Shown here: positions 36,323 through 47,046 of the stretch, piece by piece
Position numbering within the stretch: the stretch's first letter is position 1
How the letters are laid out: the number at the start of each line of letters is the position of its first letter
Source of the DNA: Agromyces sp. G08B096
GTDB lineage: Bacteria; Actinomycetota; Actinomycetes; Actinomycetales; Microbacteriaceae
DNA length: 64,000 bases
Assembly: GCF_040267705.1 (NCBI RefSeq)
Contig: NZ_CP158374.1
Location: 868,001 to 932,000 of the forward strand
Reading direction: 5' to 3'
Notes under the pieces: generated by a model
Database searches by the model: none
What the model was told of the DNA's origin: nothing
Seen by the model: only the letters and a program-made list of their open reading frames with translations
Position numbers and translations under genes: made by a program

Positions 36323-37292
36323 AGGTCAGCTCCTTCTTGTTGCCGAGGATGCCCTGCGGCATGAAGATCACCAGCAGCATGAGCGCGACACCGACGAGGA
36401 TGAAGCGCAGCGTGCCCGCCTGGATCTGCGACATGAACGGCAGGACACCGGCCTGGACGAGTGCCGGCAGGAAGTTCGACAGGAACGTCTGCAGCACCCA
36501 GAAGATGAGCGAGCCGAGCAACGGCCCGAACACCGTGGCCGCGCCGCCCAGCAGCAGCGCCGTCCAGACGAAGAACGTGAGCGAGGTCACGTACACGCCG
36601 GGGCTCGCCGCGCGGTCGAGCGCGTAGACGATGCCGCCCGCCGCGGCGAGCACGCCGCCGAGGACGAGGGCCTGCATCTTGTACGAGAAGGCGTTCTTGC
36701 CGAGGGCGCGCACGGCGTCCTCGTCTTCGCGGATGCCCTTCAACACGCGGCCCCACGGGCTGCGCATGAGCATCCAGACGACGAGCACGGCGATCGCGAG
36801 GGTGACGAGGCCCATGATGCGGACCCACCACTCGTTCGCGGTGTACGTCCACGGGCCGAACCCGTACGTGCCGGTCGGGATCGGGTTCGCGTCGCGGAAC
36901 GAGCTCTGGTACCCCGAGAGCCCGTCGGCCGAGCCGGTCACGTCGTCGAACGCCGTGGTGAGGAACAGCAGGCGCACGACCTCGGCGGCCGCGATGGTCA
37001 CGATCGCGAGGTAGTCGCCGCGCAGCCGCAGCGTCGGGACGCCGAGGATGAGGGCGAACACCGCCGCGGCGACGAGGCCGACGAGGATCGCGAGCCACCA
37101 CGGGAACCCGAAGGTGAGCGACGAGATCGCGTAGCCGTACGCGCCGATCGCCATGAAGCCGGCGATGCCCATGTTGAGCAGGCCCGCGTAGCCGAAGTGC
37201 ACGGCAAGGCCGAGCGCCGCGAGGGCGTAGCCGATGGTCGCCGGGCTGAGGATCGACGACAGCGAGTTCGAGAGGATCTGAAGCCAGTCCAT
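36312..37292 (-). CDS. livM: branched-chain amino acid type ABC transporter permease LivM
   Basis: 326 residues with eight to ten membrane segments. Family marks are GYAGLLNMGIAGFMAIGAYGYA near residue 35, the TLRLRGDYLAIVTIAAAEVVRLL segment and the EAA-like cytoplasmic loop SPWGRVLKGIREDEDAVRALGKN. It pairs with LivH to form the channel. It begins nine bases after the livH stop. Confidence 0.93.
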   Translation of the reverse strand: MDWLQILSNSLSSILSPATIGYALAALGLAVHFGYAGLLNMGIAGFMAIGAYGYAISSLTFGFPWWLAILVGLVAAAVFALILGVPTLRLRGDYLAIVTIAAAEVVRLLFLTTAFDDVTGSADGLSGYQSSFRDANPIPTGTYGFGPWTYTANEWWVRIMGLVTLAIAVLVVWMLMRSPWGRVLKGIREDEDAVRALGKNAFSYKMQALVLGGVLAAAGGIVYALDRAASPGVYVTSLTFFVWTALLLGGAATVFGPLLGSLIFWVLQTFLSNFLPALVQAGVLPFMSQIQAGTLRFILVGVALMLLVIFMPQGILGNKKELTFVK

Positions 37293-37301
37293 GGTGCGCG
37301 C

Positions 37302-38630
37302 CTACCCGATTCTCTCTCGACGGCCGAGGATGCCCTGCGGCCGGAACAGCAGGATGACGATGAGGATGACGAGGGCACCCGCGTACTTGAGGTCGTCAGG
37401 GATCCAGAGCCCCGACACCTCGACGAGCACGCCCACGATCAACGAGCCGATGAGCGCGCCGAACGCCGTGCCGAGCCCGCCGAGGGTCACCGCCGCGAAC
37501 ATGAGCAGCAGCACCTGCGCGCCCATGTCCCACTTGATGCCCGGCCGGTAGTACGCGTACAGCACGCCCGCGAGGCCCGCGAGCCCGCCGGCCACGATCC
37601 ACACGATGCGGACGACGTGGTCGACGTCGATGCCGGATGCCGCCGCGAGCGAGGAGTTGTCGCTGATCGCGCGGGTGGCCTTGCCGAGCCGCGAGTAGGT
37701 CAGCCAGAGCGCGAAGCCGACGATCACGAGGATCGAGATGATGATCGAGGCGATGTCGATCCAGCTCAGCTGCACCGGCCCGAAGGACATCTTCGGGTCG
37801 GAGGCGTACGGCAGCTGCGTGGTGCCGCCGCCGATGAAGAACTGGTAGAGGTAGCGCAGCGCGAGCGAGAGGCCGATGCTGACGATCATCAGCTGGACGA
37901 CGCCGACGCGCTTGCGTCGCAACGGCCGCCAGAGGATGACGTCGAGCACGAGCCCGAGCACGGCGCTCAGCACCACCGCGAGCGGCAGCCCGATCCAGAG
38001 CGGCAGCGCGAGCGCGCCCGCGCTGACCAGGAACGAGGCCGCGACGGCGCCGAAGGTCACCATCTCGCCGTGCGCGAAGTTCGAAATGCCGGTCGTGCCG
38101 AACACGAGCGACAGGCCGACGGCCGCGAGACCCAGCATGAGTCCGAAGTTCAGGCCCTGTACGAGTCGCTGCAGGAACTGGTCCCACACGCTCGTGACGT
38201 TGCGCTCGCCCTCGCCGATGAAGAAGTTCACCGTGACCCGGCCTCCGGCGCCGACGGTGACGTCCTTCTCGTTGGGGCTGTCATCGCCCTCCTCGACGAC
38301 GGCGATGCCCTCGGGCAGCGTCTCCTCGTCGAGGGTGACGGTGTAGTCGGCGTTCTTCTCGGGGACGCCGACGCGCCACTGGCCGTTCTCGTCGGTCTCG
38401 ACCTCCTGCTCACCCCCTGGGCCGTCGATGACGAGGACGACGCCCTCGAGGGGCTCGCCGTCGAGTTGGACATTGCCGCTGATGCGGAACGGATCGTCCT
38501 CGTCGGCGGCCGCGGGGCCCGCTGAGAGCATCAGCAGGGCGATCACGGCGGCCATCGCGGCGAGGAACACGCCGATCAGCCGGAGCAGGCGTCCCGGTGG
38601 GGACGCGACGACAGGGGATGGGGATCTCAC
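37302..38630 (-). CDS. livH: LivH-type ABC permease fused to an N-terminal secreted beta-rich domain
   Basis: 442 residues. Residues 1-42 are a signal peptide ending AGPAAA; residues about 48-140 are a beta-rich domain resembling carboxypeptidase-regulatory or Cna-B-like folds (ISGNVQLDGEPLEGVVLVIDG, ETDENGQWRVGVP, ADYTVTL), placed outside the membrane; residues 150-442 are a standard LivH permease (GLSLVFGTTGISNFAHGEM; the EAA-like loop SRLGKATRAISDN). Normal LivH is about 290-300 residues. The GTG at 38630 has GGAGG five bases upstream; it is first in livH-M-G-F. The fold of the extra domain is inferred from sequence pattern only. Confidence 0.9.
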   Translation of the reverse strand: MRSPSPVVASPPGRLLRLIGVFLAAMAAVIALLMLSAGPAAADEDDPFRISGNVQLDGEPLEGVVLVIDGPGGEQEVETDENGQWRVGVPEKNADYTVTLDEETLPEGIAVVEEGDDSPNEKDVTVGAGGRVTVNFFIGEGERNVTSVWDQFLQRLVQGLNFGLMLGLAAVGLSLVFGTTGISNFAHGEMVTFGAVAASFLVSAGALALPLWIGLPLAVVLSAVLGLVLDVILWRPLRRKRVGVVQLMIVSIGLSLALRYLYQFFIGGGTTQLPYASDPKMSFGPVQLSWIDIASIIISILVIVGFALWLTYSRLGKATRAISDNSSLAAASGIDVDHVVRIVWIVAGGLAGLAGVLYAYYRPGIKWDMGAQVLLLMFAAVTLGGLGTAFGALIGSLIVGVLVEVSGLWIPDDLKYAGALVILIVILLFRPQGILGRRERIG

Positions 38631-38681
38631 GAAACCTCCAGTCGGGACACCACGGCTCGACGTCGGTCCCGTCGGCCGTGA

Positions 38682-40418
<1,737 letters not shown>

Positions 40419-40477
40419 CGGTCAGCGCGGCGCGGCGGAGCCGCGACGTCCTCGCGTTCCAGCGCGCGGCGATCGTC

Positions 40478-41629
40478 TCAGCGTGCGTCGGCGAGTCGCG
40501 TGATCGCCTCGCCGAGCACCTCGGGCGAGCAGGCGAAGTTGAGTCTGGCGTGCCCGCGTCCGGCGGATGCCCCGAAGTCGGGCCCGACGCCGAGTGCGAC
40601 CCGCGCCTGTTCGAGCGCGTACGCCGCCGGGTCGTCTCCCCACCCGAGGGCGGAGAGGTCGAGCCAGGCCAGGTAGGTGGCGTCGGGCATGCGGTAGCGG
40701 ACGCCCGGCAGCTCGTCGGCGAGGAGATCGGCCAGCAGCCGGCGGTTGTCGTCGAGGCTCGCGAGCACGCCGTCGAGCCACGTGCCGCCGTGCCGGAACG
40801 CGGCGACGGAGGCGATCGAGCCGAACTGGCTCATCCGCCACTCGACCTCGTACGGGAAGCCGGCGCGCACGCGGTCGCCGCGCTCGCTCGCCGTGACGAC
40901 CAGGGCGGCCTTCAATCCGGCGATGTTGAACGCCTTCGTGGCGGCCGTGACGGCCACGCCGACCTCGCGCGCGGCATCCGAGACCGTCAGGAACGGCGTA
41001 TAGGGCGTGGCGGGCTGGGAGAGCGGGCCGTGCACCTCGTCGCTGACGACGGTCGCGCCGTGGCGCTCTGCGAGCTCGGCGAGCGCGCGAAGGGTGCCGG
41101 CGTCGTGGACGTGGCCGATGGGGTTGTGCGGATTGCAGAGCAGCACCGCGCGCGCCCCGGCCTCGAGTGCGGCGTCGATGCCGGCCAGGTCGACCGACCA
41201 CCCCTCGTCGATGCCGCCGAGCATCGGCACCTCCACGACCACGCCCCCGGCCTCGGGCACCAGGTCGAAGAACGGGGGATAGATCGGCGGCATGATCACG
41301 ACGCCCTCGCCCGGCTCGACCACCTGGCGCAGCACCTCGACGATGCCCATGCTGACGTCCGCGGTGCAGGTGACGCGGCCGGGGTCGACGTCCCACCCGA
41401 GTCGCGCGGCGGCGAACTCCTGGAACGCCTCGGCCACGGGCCGGCTGCCGGAGATGTACCCGGTGTCGGAGCGGCGGATCGCCGCGTGCAACGCGTCGGC
41501 GATCGGCTCGGCGAGCGGGTAGTCCGTCTCGGCGACCGGCAGCGGCAGCACATCCTCGGGGTAGAGGCGCCACTTCGCGCTGGTGCGGGTGCGGAGGAGG
41601 TCGATGGGGTCTGCCGGCACGCGATGCAT
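40478..41629 (-). CDS. PatB/MalY-type aminotransferase, probable cystathionine beta-lyase
   Basis: 383 residues, fold type I PLP enzyme. The Schiff-base lysine is in AATKAFNIAGLK; other marks are LPVAETDYPLAEP, TCTADVSMGIVEVL, NPHNPIGHV and SDEVHGPLSQP. MalY/PatB proteins cleave C-S bonds of cystathionine or cysteine conjugates. ATG 41629 is supported by CAGGAT ending six bases before it; GTG 41620 is a possible alternative. It is alone on its strand between guaB and an ABC-F gene. Confidence 0.88.
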   Translation of the reverse strand: MHRVPADPIDLLRTRTSAKWRLYPEDVLPLPVAETDYPLAEPIADALHAAIRRSDTGYISGSRPVAEAFQEFAAARLGWDVDPGRVTCTADVSMGIVEVLRQVVEPGEGVVIMPPIYPPFFDLVPEAGGVVVEVPMLGGIDEGWSVDLAGIDAALEAGARAVLLCNPHNPIGHVHDAGTLRALAELAERHGATVVSDEVHGPLSQPATPYTPFLTVSDAAREVGVAVTAATKAFNIAGLKAALVVTASERGDRVRAGFPYEVEWRMSQFGSIASVAAFRHGGTWLDGVLASLDDNRRLLADLLADELPGVRYRMPDATYLAWLDLSALGWGDDPAAYALEQARVALGVGPDFGASAGRGHARLNFACSPEVLGEAITRLADAR

Positions 41630-41743
41630 CCCTCCATCCTGCCCCGTCCGCTGGCGAGCGGCATCCCGCACCGGTAGTCTGATCGGCTGCCCGGTCGCAC
41701 CAGGCGGCGCGGCCCGCGATCGCGCGCGCCGCCCACCGAATGG

Positions 41744-43462
41744 ATGCTTCGCATGGGATTCCTCGACGTCAACGGCGTCTCCTTCTCGCTGCCGGACGGC
41801 CGGCCGCTGCTCGCCGACATCGCCTTCCGCGCGACCGAGGGGCGGACGACCGCGCTCATCGGCGCGAACGGCGCAGGCAAGACGACGCTGCTGCGGATCA
41901 TCCGCGGCGAGCTCCGTCCCGACGAGGGCAGCGTGCAGGTCGACGGCGGACTCGGCGTGATGGACCAGTTCGTCGGCACCGGACGCGTCGTCGCGGGCGT
42001 CGACGCCACGGTCGGCGGACTCCTCGTGTCGGTCGCGCCCGCGCGGATCCGCGACGCGGCCGTCGAACTCGAGGCGGCCGAGGCGGCCATCATCGACCGC
42101 GACGACACCGCGAACCAGATGCGGTACGCCGCCGCGCTCGCCGAGTACGCCGAAGCGGGCGGCTACGACCAGGAGGTCGTCTGGGACCACTGCACGATGG
42201 CTGCGCTCGGGGTGCCCTGGGAACGCGCGCGGTGGCGCGACCTCGGCACGCTGTCGGGCGGCGAGCAGAAGCGGCTGGCGCTCGAGGCGCTGCTGCGCGG
42301 GCCCGAGCAGGTCCTGCTGCTCGACGAGCCAGACAACTCGCTCGACGTGCCGGGCAAGCGCTGGCTCGAGCAGCAGCTGCGGCAGACGCCGAAGACCGTG
42401 CTGCTCGTCTCGCACGATCGAGAGCTCCTCGCGCGCGCGGCCGACCGCATCGTGACGCTCGAGGCGAGCCCGGCCGGCAGCAGCGCGTGGGTGCACGGCG
42501 GCGGGTTCGAGGGCTACCACGACGCGAGGGAGGCGCGCTTCGAACGGCTCGACGAGCTGCGCCGCCGCTGGGACGAGCAGCACCAGCAGCTGAAGACGCT
42601 GGTGGCGACGCTCAAGGTCAAGGCGACCTACAACGACGGCATGGCGTCGCGGTACCAGGCCGCGCTCACGCGGCTGCGGAAGTTCGAGGAGGCCGGTCCG
42701 CCCGAGGAGCGCCCGCCGGCGCAGGCCGTCTCGATGCGGCTGCGCGGCGCGCGCACGGGCAAGCGTTCGGTCGTCGTCGAGCGGCTCGAGCTCACCGGGC
42801 TGATGAAGCCGTTCGACCTCGAGGTCTGGTACGGCGACCGGGTGGCGGTGCTCGGCTCGAACGGGTCGGGCAAGTCGCACTTCCTCCGGCTGCTCGCCGC
42901 GGGCGGCACGGATCCCGACCCGATGCAGGGCCACGTCACCGATCAGGGCGAGCGGCTCGTCCGCGAGGCGCCCGTCTCGCACACGGGCCGCGCGGTGCTC
43001 GGCGCGCGCGTCGTGCCCGGGTGGTTCGCGCAGGGGCACGAGCTGCCGGAGTTGCGCGGGCGCACGCTGCTCGACATCCTGCACCGGGGCGACGCGAACC
43101 GGGACGGGATGCCGCGCGAGCAGGCGAGCTCGGCACTGGACCGGTACGGGCTCGCGGCGTCGGCGCTGCAGGTGTTCGACACGCTGTCCGGCGGACAGCA
43201 GGCGCGCCTGCAGATCCTCCTGCTCGAGCTGTCGGGCGCGACGCTGCTCCTGCTCGACGAGCCGACCGACAACCTCGACCTGGTCTCCGCCGAGGCGCTG
43301 GAGGACGCGCTCACGCGCTTCGACGGCACGGTGCTGGCGGTCACGCACGACCGGTGGTTCACGCGGGGCTTCGACCGGTTCCTCGTATTCCGCTCCGACG
43401 GCGAGGTCGTGGAATCCGACGCACCGGTCTGGGACGAGCAGCGAGTGGTGCGCGCACGGTGA
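41744..43462 (+). CDS. ABC-F family ATPase with atypical first Walker B
   Basis: 572 residues: two ABC domains joined by a linker (about 265-335), no membrane segments. Domain 1: GANGAGKTT, LSGGEQKRLALEALL, LLLDEPDNSLD; domain 2: GSNGSGKSH, LSGGQQARLQILLLEL, LLLDEPTDNLD. Most ABC-F proteins have DEPTNHLD in both. ABC-F proteins act on the ribosome, some as antibiotic protection factors. The start could be ATG 41744 or ATG 41753 (MGFLDVNGVSF); no good ribosome binding site decides. A TAGTCT box at 41674-41679 may be its -10. Confidence 0.88.
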   Translation: MLRMGFLDVNGVSFSLPDGRPLLADIAFRATEGRTTALIGANGAGKTTLLRIIRGELRPDEGSVQVDGGLGVMDQFVGTGRVVAGVDATVGGLLVSVAPARIRDAAVELEAAEAAIIDRDDTANQMRYAAALAEYAEAGGYDQEVVWDHCTMAALGVPWERARWRDLGTLSGGEQKRLALEALLRGPEQVLLLDEPDNSLDVPGKRWLEQQLRQTPKTVLLVSHDRELLARAADRIVTLEASPAGSSAWVHGGGFEGYHDAREARFERLDELRRRWDEQHQQLKTLVATLKVKATYNDGMASRYQAALTRLRKFEEAGPPEERPPAQAVSMRLRGARTGKRSVVVERLELTGLMKPFDLEVWYGDRVAVLGSNGSGKSHFLRLLAAGGTDPDPMQGHVTDQGERLVREAPVSHTGRAVLGARVVPGWFAQGHELPELRGRTLLDILHRGDANRDGMPREQASSALDRYGLAASALQVFDTLSGGQQARLQILLLELSGATLLLLDEPTDNLDLVSAEALEDALTRFDGTVLAVTHDRWFTRGFDRFLVFRSDGEVVESDAPVWDEQRVVRAR

Positions 43463-43496
43463 GGGGCGGCCCCGGGCGCGTCGCCGGGCCGTTGGG

Positions 43497-43502
43497 TAGG
43501 GT
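43497..43502 (+). promoter_or_regulatory. -10 box of guaB3 (leaderless)
   Basis: TAGGGT ends six bases before the GTG at 43509. Confidence 0.6.
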
Positions 43503-43508
43503 TGTCGG

Positions 43509-44633
43509 GTGACCCAGGAGATCGAGATCGGCCGCTCAAAGCGGGGCCGCCGCGTCTACGCGTTCGACGACATCGCGATCGTGCCGAGCCGGCGCACGCG
43601 CGACCCCGAGGACGTCTCCGTCGGCTGGTCGATCGACGCCTACCAGTTCGACCTGCCGTTCCTGGCCGCACCGATGGACTCCGTGGTCTCGCCGACGACG
43701 GCGATCATGATGGGCCGGCTCGGTGGGCTCGGCGTGCTCGACCTCGAGGGACTCTGGACCCGCTACGAGAACCCCGAGCCCGCGCTCGCCGAGATCCGCA
43801 ACCTCGAGCCCGGCCGGGCCACGGCCCGCATGCAGGAGCTCTACTCCGAGCCGATCAAGCCCGAGCTCGTGACGGCGCGGCTCGCCGAGATCCGCGCGGC
43901 CGGCGTCACGGTCGCCGGGGCGCTCTCGCCGCAGCGCACGCAGGAGCTGTACGAGACGGTCGTGGCCGCGGGCGTCGACCTCTTCGTCATCCGCGGCACC
44001 ACGGTCTCGGCCGAGCACGTGTCGAAGAACCAGGAGCCGCTGAACCTCAAGAAGTTCATCTACGAGCTCGACGTGCCGGTGATCGTGGGCGGGGCGGCGA
44101 CGTACACGGCGGCCCTGCACCTCATGCGCACGGGCGCGGCGGGTGTGCTCGTCGGCTTCGGCGGGGGAGCGGCGTCGACGACGCGCGCGGCCCTCGGCAT
44201 CCACGCCCCCATGGCGACCGCGGTCGCCGACGTCGCCGGCGCGCGACGCGACTACCTCGACGAGTCGGGCGGGCGTTACGTGCACGTCATCGCCGACGGC
44301 GGCGTGGGGGCGTCGGGCGACATCGTGAAGGCCATCGCGTGCGGCGCCGACGCGGTCATGCTGGGCGCGGCGCTCGCGCGGGCGACGGATGCCCCGGGCG
44401 GCGGCTGGCACTGGGGCGCCGAGGCGCACCACCCCAAGCTGCCGCGCGGTCAGCGCGTCCAGGTCGGCCAGGTCGCGTCCCTCGAGGAGATCTTCTACGG
44501 GCCCTCGCCGAACGCCGACGGCACCGCCAACCTCGTCGGGGCCCTGAAGAAGTCCATGGCGACGACCGGCTACTCCGACCTGAAGGAGTTCCAGCGGGTC
44601 GAGGTCGTCGTCGCGCCCTACCAGGGCGTCTGA
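43509..44633 (+). CDS. guaB3: GuaB3-family IMP dehydrogenase-related protein
   Basis: 374 residues, a GuaB-like TIM barrel without CBS domains. The IMP-site motifs are present (FLAAPMDSVVSP, VIADGGVGASGDIVKAIACGADAVMLG), but the loop equivalent to the GuaB catalytic GSICTTR reads GAASTTR, with S223 in place of the cysteine. This matches what I recall of actinobacterial GuaB3. Its reaction is therefore unclear; a GMP-reductase or regulatory role has been considered for such proteins. GTG 43509 is supported by a -10 box six bases upstream. Confidence 0.9.
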   Translation: MTQEIEIGRSKRGRRVYAFDDIAIVPSRRTRDPEDVSVGWSIDAYQFDLPFLAAPMDSVVSPTTAIMMGRLGGLGVLDLEGLWTRYENPEPALAEIRNLEPGRATARMQELYSEPIKPELVTARLAEIRAAGVTVAGALSPQRTQELYETVVAAGVDLFVIRGTTVSAEHVSKNQEPLNLKKFIYELDVPVIVGGAATYTAALHLMRTGAAGVLVGFGGGAASTTRAALGIHAPMATAVADVAGARRDYLDESGGRYVHVIADGGVGASGDIVKAIACGADAVMLGAALARATDAPGGGWHWGAEAHHPKLPRGQRVQVGQVASLEEIFYGPSPNADGTANLVGALKKSMATTGYSDLKEFQRVEVVVAPYQGV

Positions 44634-44728
44634 GGCGGTCCGCGCGTCCGTGGCATCCATCGGTGGCCTCGGGTAGCGTGGAGAACGCGAGCGGCGCCGG
44701 CCGTGGCGTCGCCGGAATGGGGGCGACG

Positions 44729-46459
44729 ATGGCCGTGGTCAAGTCGGTGGCACGTTCGACGAAGCTCGGACCCGAGGAGCGCGAGGCGGCGATCGCCCGG
44801 CTCAAGGAGAAGGAGCTCGACATCCTCGTCGTGGGCGGGGGCATCGTCGGCACGGGCGCCGCGCTCGACGCGGTCACGCGGGGCCTGTCCACGGGCCTCC
44901 TCGAGGCGCGGGACTGGGCGTCGGGCACGTCGAGCCGGTCGTCGAAGCTCGTGCACGGCGGCATCCGGTACCTCGAGCAGCTGGACTTCCGGCTGGTGCG
45001 CGAGGCGCTCATCGAGCGCGGTCTGCTGCTGCAGCGCATCGCGCCGCACCTCGTGAAGCCGGTGCGTTTCCTCTACCCGCTGAAGACACGGGTGTTCGAG
45101 CGGTTCTACGTCGGCGCCGGCATGATGCTCTACGACATCTTCAGCTACTCCGGCGGCCGCCCGCCCGGGGTGCCGCACCACCGCCACCTGTCGAAGCGTC
45201 AGGTGATGCGGGCCATCCCGTCGCTCGCGCCCAACGCGCTCGTCGGCGGCCTGACCTACTACGACGCGCAGGTCGACGACGCCCGCTACGTCGCGAGCCT
45301 CGCCCGCACGGCGAGCTTCTACGGCGCCCACGTGGCGAGCCGGGTGAACGTCGAGGGCTTCCTCAAGGTCGGCGAACGTGTGGTCGGGGTGAAGGCGCAC
45401 GACCTGCAGACCGGCGAGCACTTCGAGATCCGGGCGAAGCAGGTGGTGAACGCCACGGGCGTCTGGACGGACGACACGCAGCGCATGGTGGGCGAGCGCG
45501 GCACCTTCAAGGTCCGCGCGTCCAAGGGCATCCACCTCGTCGTGCCGCGCGACCGCATCCAGTCGGCGATGGGCATGATCTTCCGCACCGAGAAGAGCGT
45601 GCTCTTCGTCATCCCCTGGGGGCGGCACTGGCTCATCGGCACGACCGACACCGACTGGAACCTCGACAAAGCGCACCCCGCGGCGACCGCGGCCGACATC
45701 GACTACCTGCTCGAGCACGTGAACCGGGTGCTGAACATCCCCCTCACGCGTGAGGATGTCGAGGGCGTGTACGCCGGGCTCCGCCCGCTCCTCGCTGGCG
45801 AGAGCGAGGAGACCTCGAAGCTGTCGCGCGAGCACGTCGTGGCGCACACCGTGCCGGGGCTCGTCGTCGTGGCCGGCGGCAAGTGGACGACGTACCGGGT
45901 CATGGCGAAGGACGCGATCGACGCGGCCGCCGACGCGCTCGACGGGAAGGTGCCGCCGTCGACGACGCAGGACATCCCGCTGCTCGGTGCCGAGGGCTAC
46001 CAGGCGGCGTGGAACAAGCGCGGCAAGATCGCTCGCGCGTTCGGCGTGCACAAGGTGCGCATCGAGCACCTCCTGAACCGGTACGGCACGATGACCGACG
46101 ACCTGCTCGACCTGATCCGCACCGATCCGTCGCTCGGCGAGCCGCTGCCGGGGGCCGACGACTACCTCGGCGCCGAGGTCGTGTACGCCGCGACCCACGA
46201 GGGGGCGTTGCACCTCGACGACGTGCTCGCCCGCCGCACCCGCATCTCGATCGAGGCGTGGGACCGGGGCGTCTCGGCGGCACCGGTCGCGGCGAAGCTC
46301 ATGGGCGGCGTGCTCGGCTGGGACGAAGCGCGCGAGCGACTCGAGGTCGAGCGCTACCTGCAGCGGGTCGAGGCCGAGCGCGCCTCGCAGGAGCAGCCGG
46401 ACGACGAGTCGGCCGACCGTGTGCGACTCGAGGCGCCGGATATCGTGAAGGTCGACTGA
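44729..46459 (+). CDS. glpD: glycerol-3-phosphate dehydrogenase (GlpD, FAD-dependent)
   Basis: 576 residues. It oxidises glycerol 3-phosphate to dihydroxyacetone phosphate at the membrane, passing electrons to quinones. FAD site: LDILVVGGGIVGTGAALDAVTRG; then DWASGTSSRSSKLVHGGIRYLEQ, VNATGVWTDD and the C-terminal helical domain. ATG 44729 has a G-rich stretch upstream; ATG 44717, 12 bases earlier in frame, is an alternative. A TAGCGT box lies at 44674-44679. No glpF or glpK is adjacent. Confidence 0.95.
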   Translation: MAVVKSVARSTKLGPEEREAAIARLKEKELDILVVGGGIVGTGAALDAVTRGLSTGLLEARDWASGTSSRSSKLVHGGIRYLEQLDFRLVREALIERGLLLQRIAPHLVKPVRFLYPLKTRVFERFYVGAGMMLYDIFSYSGGRPPGVPHHRHLSKRQVMRAIPSLAPNALVGGLTYYDAQVDDARYVASLARTASFYGAHVASRVNVEGFLKVGERVVGVKAHDLQTGEHFEIRAKQVVNATGVWTDDTQRMVGERGTFKVRASKGIHLVVPRDRIQSAMGMIFRTEKSVLFVIPWGRHWLIGTTDTDWNLDKAHPAATAADIDYLLEHVNRVLNIPLTREDVEGVYAGLRPLLAGESEETSKLSREHVVAHTVPGLVVVAGGKWTTYRVMAKDAIDAAADALDGKVPPSTTQDIPLLGAEGYQAAWNKRGKIARAFGVHKVRIEHLLNRYGTMTDDLLDLIRTDPSLGEPLPGADDYLGAEVVYAATHEGALHLDDVLARRTRISIEAWDRGVSAAPVAAKLMGGVLGWDEARERLEVERYLQRVEAERASQEQPDDESADRVRLEAPDIVKVD

Positions 46460-46551
46460 GCCGCGGCCCGCGCTCTCGGCGCTCGCCCGGGTTCGCCGCC
46501 CGGCGCGCCGGTAGACTGGCGAGCGCAGCCGAGTCGAGGAGTCGTGAGCCC

Positions 46552-47046
46552 ATGGTCGAAGTCCGGCGGGTCGACCTGCCCGGCGTGGGCGTGTTGCACT
46601 CCTTCACCACGGCCGGCGGCGTCGAGGTGTCGGTGATCGCCCACCGGACGGGCTCTCGCGACCTCATCACCCGGCTCTACGGCGAGGAGCACGCGGTGCC
46701 GAGCCTCCGGCTCGAAGACGAGGAGGCGCGCACGCTCGCCGATCTGCTGGGCGGCACGCGCATCGTCGAGTCGATCGCCGAGCTCGACGATCTGCCGGGC
46801 GTGCCGATCAACTGGATCGGCGTGGACGCCGACGACGCGCTCGCCGGACACCGGCTCGGCGAGGTCGCCGTGCCCGAGGGCGTCACGATCGTCGCCGTCG
46901 TCCGCGACGACGACGCGACCCCGGCGCCGGCCCCCGGGCGGGTGCTCGAGCCCGGCGACCTGCTGGTCGCGGTCGGCCCCGAGGACGGCGTGCAGCGGCT
47001 GCGCCGCGCCGTCGCCGAGGGACCCGGCGAGGGGCTCTCCGACTGA
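46552..47046 (+). CDS. KhtT-like TrkA-C domain protein without an adjacent antiporter
   Basis: 164 residues. N-terminal part VEVRRVDLPGVGVLHSFTTAGGVEVSVIAHRTG matches regulatory subunits of CPA2 K+/H+ antiporters (KhtT/CpaA-like), and residues about 80-155 are an RCK_C (TrkA-C) fold (NWIGVDADDALAGHRLGEV, GRVLEPGDLLVAVGPEDGVQRLRR). Usually the antiporter gene follows; here SURF1 does, with one base of overlap. A TAGACT box at 46512-46517 gives a 30-odd base leader. Ion or nucleotide sensing is inferred from the family. Confidence 0.8.
   Translation: MVEVRRVDLPGVGVLHSFTTAGGVEVSVIAHRTGSRDLITRLYGEEHAVPSLRLEDEEARTLADLLGGTRIVESIAELDDLPGVPINWIGVDADDALAGHRLGEVAVPEGVTIVAVVRDDDATPAPAPGRVLEPGDLLVAVGPEDGVQRLRRAVAEGPGEGLSD

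Noticed and set aside
36009-38525. An 838-codon open frame on the plus strand across livG, livM and livH
   Set aside because: Antisense to three conserved transporter genes, with extreme Glu/Asp/Arg/His composition; a by-product of codon bias.
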